A stretch of DNA of 64,000 nt from positions 46,109,485 through 46,173,484 of the forward strand of contig NC_081541.1 of the NCBI RefSeq assembly GCF_901000735.1, given 5' to 3'. The notes under the pieces were generated by a model that saw only the letters and a program-made list of their open reading frames with translations, was not told the origin of the DNA and ran no database searches. Position 1 is the stretch's first letter. Each line of letters begins with the position of its first letter. This DNA comes from Corylus avellana. Taxonomy: Eukaryota; Streptophyta; Magnoliopsida; Fagales; Betulaceae. Position numbers and translations under genes: made by a program. Shown piece by piece: positions 57,390 through 64,000 of the stretch.

Positions 57390-60300
57390 TTCAAATATTC
57401 ACTATGCAGTATGCATATTTTTTCCTTTTGTTGTAGATACTTGGTGTGTACGAGTGGATTGGAACCAACCCAATGCCTCCGGAATTTTGGATCCTTCCTT
57501 CATTTCTTCCCATTCGTCCAGGTTTGTACATATTTGCTTACCACTTCATTGTATTTCCTAAAAATGTCAGTGTACTTTAGATCCTTATTGCATAATGGAA
57601 TGTTTTTTTTTGAAATTATTTATTTTAATGTCGAAAACTAAGAATAGTGTTTAACTCAAAAATGGTTAGCACTTCTGTTATACAATTGCCTATTCCCCCA
57701 AAATGCAGCAAAAATGTGGTGCTACTGCCGCATGGTGTACCTGCCCATGTCATACCTTTATGGGAAAAGGTTTGTAGGCCCAATCACACCTCTCATTCTT
57801 CAATTGAGGGAGGAACTCTACACTCAACCTTACAATGAAGTTAATTGGAAGAAAGTGCGTCATCTGTGCGCAAAGGTGAGTTTACCTTAATCTTCTCTGC
57901 ATTGTTGATAATTGCTCATTGCTACATATACGCTTTTCAATATTTTTCCAATGCATTGATTGTGCAAAACTATATATTGTTACAGGAGGATCTATACTAT
58001 CCCCATCCTTTGATACAAGATCTGGTCTGGGATAGTCTATACATATTCACTGAGCCTCTTCTCACTCGTTGGCCCTTTAACAAGTTGGTAAGAGAGAAGG
58101 CTCTTCAAGTAACAATGAAGCACATTCATTATGAAGATGAGAACAGTCGATACATCACCATTGGATGCGTGGAAAAGGTAAATTTTATGATCATCTAATC
58201 AAGGTAAGCAATGTAGAGCATCGATTTGGGCTATATTACAGTATTCCTAAAGCCATTTGTATTGAACAGGTCCTATGTATGCTTGCTTGTTGGGTTGAAG
58301 ATCCAAATGGGGATTACTTCAAGAAGCACATTGCTAGGATCCCAGATTACATATGGGTTGCTGAAGATGGAATCAAGTTGCAGGTCATGAGTACGCATAT
58401 TTTGCAAAAACAATTGCAGAATTAATCTTTTGACTATATGTTTAACATTTGAATTACACTTCATATTGAATTATGAATGAAGAGATTACACTAAATTTCT
58501 TTCTAGGGTTAGTTTTGTAAATATAACTATTCAAACTCTGGGATAAACCCCAAGCTCTTGCTTTCTAGCTTCAAGTGATCTACAAGTCCGAAGTCTTTGC
58601 AAGAAAAAATAAGGGATCCCTGACTTTGATATATACCATTTTTATGCAGAGTTTTGGGAGTCAAGTGTGGGATGCCGGTTTTGCAATTCAAGCTTTACTT
58701 GCTAGTAATCTCACTGATGAAATTGGACCTACACTTGCGAGAGGGCATGACTTCATCAAGAAATCTCAGGTTTTATTTTCAATTCTAAAAGCATCTCTTC
58801 ACCATAATCATCAAATCTACCTTTTTGCTTAAAAAATAAAAACTATTCAATATTCATTCAGACTAGTTATTCCATTTTTCCCTTATAAATTGTAAAGGTC
58901 AAGGACAACCCTTCTGGAGACTTTAAAAGCATGTATCGTCACATTTCTAAGGGATCATGGACTTTCTCTGATCAAGATCATGGATGGCAAGTGTCTGATT
59001 GTACTGCTGAGAGTTTGGTGGTAATTAACATTTTTTAAATGCATCAATGGGGTAAAATTTTGCACCTTCTCCATAGTTAATATGTTACTCATCAAATTCG
59101 CTTTTATTTCAGTGTTGCATGCTTTTCTCCATGAAGCCACCAAAAATTGTTGGTGAGAAAATGGATCCCGAGTGATTTTATGATTCTATAAATGTTATAC
59201 TTTCTCTACAGGTGAGGATTAACTTTCACTATTGTAAAATTATCAGTCAACCCAAAAGCTTAAAGCTAATGAAAAATGGTTGATAACACTCTCGCTTACA
59301 TGCAAATTCAAACTAGTACCCCTTATTTATAAGTAAGGCTCAATACGTAGACTATTATTTACTTAATATTCTAACACATTTCTCATGCTAGGTTCAAACT
59401 TCACCTTAATAAGTGAATAAATAAGACTCAACACGTAGAATATTTAATCGAAATGAAAGGTGAATGAGGAGACATGGTTCGAACTCTGAGCCCAAAATCC
59501 CTAGTTGTCCCAACAGTTTAAATTAATAGGAAATGATTGATTTTAATAATTTATTCAATATTCTAACAACTAGCATTGTATTTTGAAGTACAAATATTTG
59601 GAAACTATCGGCATGAATAGGAAACCCAGGCTGCATTTGGAAACTTTCTTGAAGTTTCATTTATCTAGTGCAGTGTTTATTTCTTAAGTATTTCACTGTG
59701 TTCATATCGATAAGCTCTATTGTATGGTTTAATGCAGAGTAAAAATGGTGGTATATCTGTCTGGGAACCAGCTTCGAGCCCAAAAATGGTTGGAAGTAAG
59801 TACCTTAACATATTGAAGTAGCCTTGAAATATGCTTCATAATTATTTAAAATTTATAAATTCACCTTTTTTGTATATTTATGGAATTTTTTTTTTTTTTT
59901 TTTCTTTTTCCCATCAGCTGCTTAATCCCATAGAATTTGTCTCGGATGTTATCGTTGACCATGAGTACGTTGAGTGCACCGCATCAGCAATCGAAGCTTT
60001 AGTTTTGTTTAAGAAGTTATACCCTGGGCACCGGAAGAAAGAGATCGAAGATTTCATAGAAAATGCTGTTCAATTCCTTCAAGACGTACAAACGGCTGAT
60101 GGTTCATGGTATGTTCCTCCACTGGTTTATTAGATATTTTTTTGAGATTTGTCTGTTTTTATATGGATTTCCCAAAGAAATCTATTACATGATGAAGCAT
60201 TTCCGCAGGTATGGAAATTGGGGAGTTTGCTTCCCATACGCTACATGGTTTGCACTTAGAGGATTGGCTGCAGTTGGCAAGACTTACAACAATTGTTCAG

Positions 60301-61570
60301 CTATGCGCAGAGCTGTTGATTTTCTACTTAAAGCACAAAGAGATAATGGTGGTTGGGGAGAGAGCTATCTTTCATGCCCAAACAAGGTAATGTTTTTACT
60401 AAGGGTGACAATTCCTATTCGCATGCCACGTTCAGGTCCTGTCAAGACATGGGTATATGACTATATAGGTCAATCTTAATTCAACCCATTTAGTTAAACA
60501 AATTAACCTCTCAACCCTAACCGGCTAATTTCATATTAAATTTCATGGGTATAAGACATGGGTATAAGTCGTGTCCAGGCATGAGTATAAAACTATATAG
60601 GTCAACCCTAACCTATCTCATTTAATTAAACAGGTTAATCAGTCTCATCAACCATAATTTTCTTAACTTTGTGTTAAGTTTGTGTCAAATTTGCAATTCT
60701 TGTCAAAAATTGTCAGCTTTAGTTTTAACATGCATAATGCTAAAAGCCTCTTAATTATTATTATTTTTTTTCATCTTTATTTCCAAACATCATTAATATT
60801 TTTTATTATATTTTACTCTCAACTGTTAAAGTAATGATTAAGTGATTAAATTTATCTCTTTTGAGATTAAGTTTTTGGGACAACTAGTCATTTAACATAA
60901 ACATCATTGATAAAAATTTAAGAACCTTTAATAGCATGAACCTAGCTTTCATTATCTTAATTGTTATTATAGGAAGAATTTCGTTGAATGAAGTTTTTGG
61001 ATCAATTTGTCAAAGAAAAGTATTTCTTGTTGTCTTTATAAGATTTTGCAGATGGTAGATAATAAAATTACAAATTCTTTGTGCTTGATTATATAATAGG
61101 AATATGTACCTCTTGACGGAAACCAATCAAATTTGGTACATACTGCATGGGCAATGATGGGTCTCATTCATGCTGGACAGGTGAGTAGTTCATGTTTTAA
61201 AAATCTATATCATGCTGTCATATGCTTTTCTGACATATTTTGATGTTAAAATTGTATTTGTAATAGGCTGAAAGAGACCCGACACCTCTTCACCGTTCAG
61301 CAAAGCTTATAATTAATTCTCAACTGGAAGATGGCGATTTTCCTCAACAGGTACCTCTCTTTAACTAAGCTTCAAATTTCAGGTATATATATTATGCTTG
61401 AACTTCACCTCCAAAGCTTTCTAACCATTCATCACTCTCTCATACAGGAAATCACTGGAGTCTTCATGAGGAATTGTATGTTACATTTTGCAGCATACAG
61501 AAATATTTTCCCATTGTGGGCTCTTGCAGAATACCGCAAGCATGCCCTATTGCCATCTAGAAAATTTTAA
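56388..61570 (+). pseudogene. Oxidosqualene cyclase, beta-amyrin-synthase-like, broken
   Basis: Relic of an ER enzyme that cyclises 2,3-oxidosqualene into a pentacyclic triterpene. Sixteen exons with normal splice sites are visible: 56388-56573, 56889-56978, 57124-57321, 57437-57521, 57709-57875, 57986-58177, 58270-58383, 58650-58769, 58898-59020, 59113-59211, 59738-59795, 59918-60108, 60209-60386, 61100-61180, 61267-61350 and 61448-61570. The catalytic DCTAE is intact (58997-59011), as are QW motifs. MWCYCR (57714-57731), with Trp instead of the Leu of lupeol synthases, points to a beta-amyrin-type product. Three defects: the exon for the first 70 or so residues is not seen; TGA at 59173-59175 replaces an Arg codon after EKMDPE; and exon 59738-59795 has 58 bases instead of 57, shifting the frame before WLE. 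Non-consensus SQVWDAG (58660s) also hints at relaxed constraint. AATAAA lies at 61735. Confidence 0.9.
57349..57387. repeat. (AT)n microsatellite
   Basis: About 19 AT units in the intron between the cyclase exons ending 57321 and starting 57437. Confidence 0.9.
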
Positions 61571-63229
61571 ATCAAGTGGTGAACTCTTAAGGAAAGCAAG
61601 ATGAGAATTCTCTTAATTACTTTTTCTTTAGCGAATGTGTTGATGTTGTACCAGTGAACGTGTGTCAATGTGTAGTATCAGGTGATTCAGCTGATAATTA
61701 GTTGGAGAGTCTGTAAATGTGTGTTTTCTTTTGAATAAATATGTCGTTCATATATATGAAAATTTCTTCGTTCGGCTATAAGCCTATACCCTTGTGCTAT
61801 TTCAATCCAGTCCAATTTCATATGACTGCAAGTTGTTTCGCTCTTGAACTCTAGTGGGCCACCAAGCCACCCCTAGCAAATGGGGTGGCCTCTCCTTTTT
61901 ATATGGGTTTTACACCCATTTTTTTGGAACCCGACCATTATGGGGCAAGTTCAAGAAAACCCTTAAACCCGCTCCACTCCAATCCATGCCCACCCCTATT
62001 GATGATTTTGAATGGATCAACCTCCGATTACTTTAGGCAAAATTATGTTTATTCTTCACTGAATTGTCATACGGCCAGACTTATTTAGGGTGGTGTTTGG
62101 TAAATGGGTTGGCTTAGACACTGTAGTTGATGTAGATTGATGTGAAAAAAATAAGAATGTTTGGTATAAAAAAAAATGAAAAAGTGGTATGAAAAAGTAA
62201 AAAAAATTTTGTTTTGTAGTGATTTTTTTATTTGAATAATAATAAAAAGTGAATGATTTGATAAAAAGTGAAAAAGTTAGAATGTTTTTATGTTGATTTT
62301 TTTTTGGAAATGGTGATGAATAGTGTCTAGGCCAACTCCAACCCTTTTACCAAACAAGGCCATAGGTGAGAAAATATAGGGTTTAGCCAATTAGGAAAAT
62401 AGCCTATTATTATTAGGGAAATAAAAGCAAAATATATTGATACAACTTATTAAAAATAAATAAAAAATCGAGTGTTCCTAACAGGGATAAAGAAAAAGAT
62501 TTCCCCATCCCCCTCGCCCACAGTTGCGAGGTAACCCTAGGAGCATCTATGCCACAGCGTTGTCTCCTCCTCTCTCTTCGTAGCACCGCGTTCTCGACCT
62601 GTTTTTACTTGACCCTCAAGTAAAAAAGCAACCGAGCAGACATATTTATTTGCCCTGACAGATATAATAGAGAAATGCTATAAGTCAATGTTTTTCTCAA
62701 ATTTGGCACATCTCATGTTACAAATCAATCATTTGATTTGTGAACTTATGTGGATCTCATATAAGTTAATAGTGGACCTCACAAATTTAATGATTGATCT
62801 ATTAAATTTGTAGAAGAATATTGACAAAATATAATAAACTTATTGACTCGTAACATTTCTCGATAAGAAATTCGTATTAATGTTTTGAGTGGCTAAAGTC
62901 AACCAAGAGAAACTAAAAAAAAAAAAGTCAATGAGTACAATAACAAGCAAGATGTTAGAAGAAGACATTCACATTGGAACTTTGAAACTTCAGCCACTTC
63001 AAAAAAATCGAGATTTTGTGACTTCAGTTTGGTGACTTGCCAATGGCTAAACACGTCACTAATTGGATGTTGACATGTCATTAGTGACGTGGGTCACGTG
63101 GCATTAATCCACCGGTCTAAATTTGAATTTGGTGACCTGTCAATTGATGAAAATGTCACCAATTAGTGACATGTGGAATTAAACACGTCATCCTTTAAAA
63201 GGTGACATGTGTAATTTTGGCAGGTCACC
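61571..63229. other. Intergenic DNA between cyclase and P450 fragment
   Basis: No gene was recognised. At 62085-62360 a stretch starting 'GGTGTTTGGTAAATGGGTTGG' and ending 'CCAACCCTTTTACCAAACAA' has inverted ends, which fits a small non-autonomous element. From 62990 to 63230 there are many copies of TGACATGT, GTGACGTG, CACGTGGC and GACCTGTCA in both orientations. The P450-like duplicate begins just after this cluster. Confidence 0.45.
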
Positions 63230-63906
63230 AAGGCTTTGAATTTTTCTCTTATATATGCATGCATGCCAGGATCTTTTCATTGCGGGCACTGAAACCTCAG
63301 CAGAAGCAATGCAATGGGCAATAGCTGAGTTAATTAATCATCCTTGTGTGTTCAAGAAGGTCAGAGAGGAAATAGAATCCGATGTGGGAAAAACTAGACA
63401 TGTTGAAGAATCAGATATCCCAAATCTCCCTTACTTGCAAGCGGTTGTGAAGGAAACACTAAGACTATACCCAACAGGCCCTGGAGTAATGAGAGAATGC
63501 CGCCAAAACTGCTAAATCAATGGGTTTGATATACCCGAAAAAACTGCGGTGGCAATCAATCTTTATGCCATCATGAGGGATAAAGATTCATGGGATGATC
63601 CTAATAAGTTCCTCCCAGAGAGGTTCTTGGTTTCCTTCAAGGATCAAAGTGAAGTGATCAGTGGACAAAATTTCAATTATGTTCCATTTGGGGCGGAGAG
63701 GAGAGGGTGACCTGCCAGGACCAACACTGGCATTCAGCTTGATGAATGCTACGGTTGCATCTTTGGTTCAATGCTTTGATTGGAAGGTTGATGGAGATGG
63801 AGGCAAGGCTGTTATGCAATCTGGACCAGGCCTGTCCTTGAGCATGCTTCACCCACTCGCAGCTCGTCCAGTTGCTCACTTCAACCCATTTGCTGCTTCA
63901 ATGTAA
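63230..63906 (+). pseudogene. P450 second-exon duplicate, broken
   Basis: A copy of the second exon of the P450 at 51666, with about 40 bases of the preceding intron (AAGGCTTT..TATATGCATGCATGCCAG) and the 3' flank up to the window end. The exon starts at 63270. It keeps AGTETS-type ([12 protein letters not shown]), ExxR and PERF motifs. TAA at 63513-63515 replaces a Lys codon. In the haem loop an insertion of four bases (ACCT) after GGGTG gives a TGA at 63708-63710 and destroys the cysteine context. There are also 3-bp and 9-bp in-frame deletions. No first exon lies upstream, so it arose as a partial duplication and cannot make a P450. Confidence 0.92.
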
Positions 63907-64000
63907 TCGTAATTGATAAAATCAAATCAAATCAGATACATTCAGTTCTGATTTGATTTTCTCAACCATATATATCATTTTGTATTCTCTCTACATCTCT

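Noticed and set aside
56388..61570. Calling the cyclase an intact gene
   Set aside because: The exon structure is excellent, but the stop at 59173 lies in an otherwise conserved exon and the 58-bp exon shifts the frame. No alternative splice site restores both.
61854..62088. Open frames after the cyclase
   Set aside because: They are short, overlap in two frames and have no similarity I recognise. They look like chance in repeat-derived DNA.
1..64000. tRNA, rRNA and other RNA genes
   Set aside because: I saw no cloverleaf-like or rRNA-like sequence by eye. A proper covariance-model scan was not possible, so absence is not proven.

Overview
This is nuclear DNA of a flowering plant, most likely a woody eudicot. 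It is AT-rich and intron-containing, with CC-NB-ARC-LRR (CNL) resistance genes, an oxidosqualene cyclase with the usual plant exon structure, a CYP71-clan P450, and many short inverted-repeat transposons. I cannot name the species. Six runs of N mark assembly gaps: four of 20 or 100 bases at 11.5, 13.1, 30.6 and 49.2 kb, one of 683 at 22.5 kb, and one of 20 at 55.3 kb.

Layout. From 2 to 18 kb lie three decayed CNLs of the RPP13-like-1 class, all on the + strand. The second contains an exact 354-bp LRR segment repeated three times. Its 3' half plus several kb of downstream DNA recurs almost unchanged at 13.2-17.3 kb. From 18 to 25 kb there is intergenic DNA with a Mutator-like element (perfect 9-bp target duplication), a hAT-like element and another inverted-repeat element. 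From 25.4 to 36 kb there is a 5.35-kb tandem duplication. Each unit carries an intact 888-codon CNL of the RPP8/RPP13 class, and the two proteins differ at four residues. From 36 to 40 kb there are inverted copies of an NLR-flanking module and a LINE RNase H remnant. At 40.3-43.0 kb lies a third CNL class member with an open frame but altered NB-ARC motifs and a broken 3' end. From 43 to 49 kb is a gene graveyard.

The DNA downstream of the RPP13-like CNLs is not anonymous. Three blocks (9-13, 15-18 and 44-49 kb) carry decayed, intron-containing pieces of SEC31, a COPII coat subunit. They are shared between NLR copies, so NLR 3' ends and SEC31 fragments appear to have been duplicated together. 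A RING-finger exon remnant lies in the third block.

From 51.6 kb to the end the content changes to specialised metabolism. An intact two-exon CYP712/CYP705-like P450 is followed by a beta-amyrin-synthase-like oxidosqualene cyclase and a broken copy of the P450 second exon, all on the + strand. This looks like a small triterpenoid cluster. The cyclase, however, lacks a recognisable exon 1 and has an in-frame stop and a frameshift, so as assembled only the first P450 is likely to be functional.
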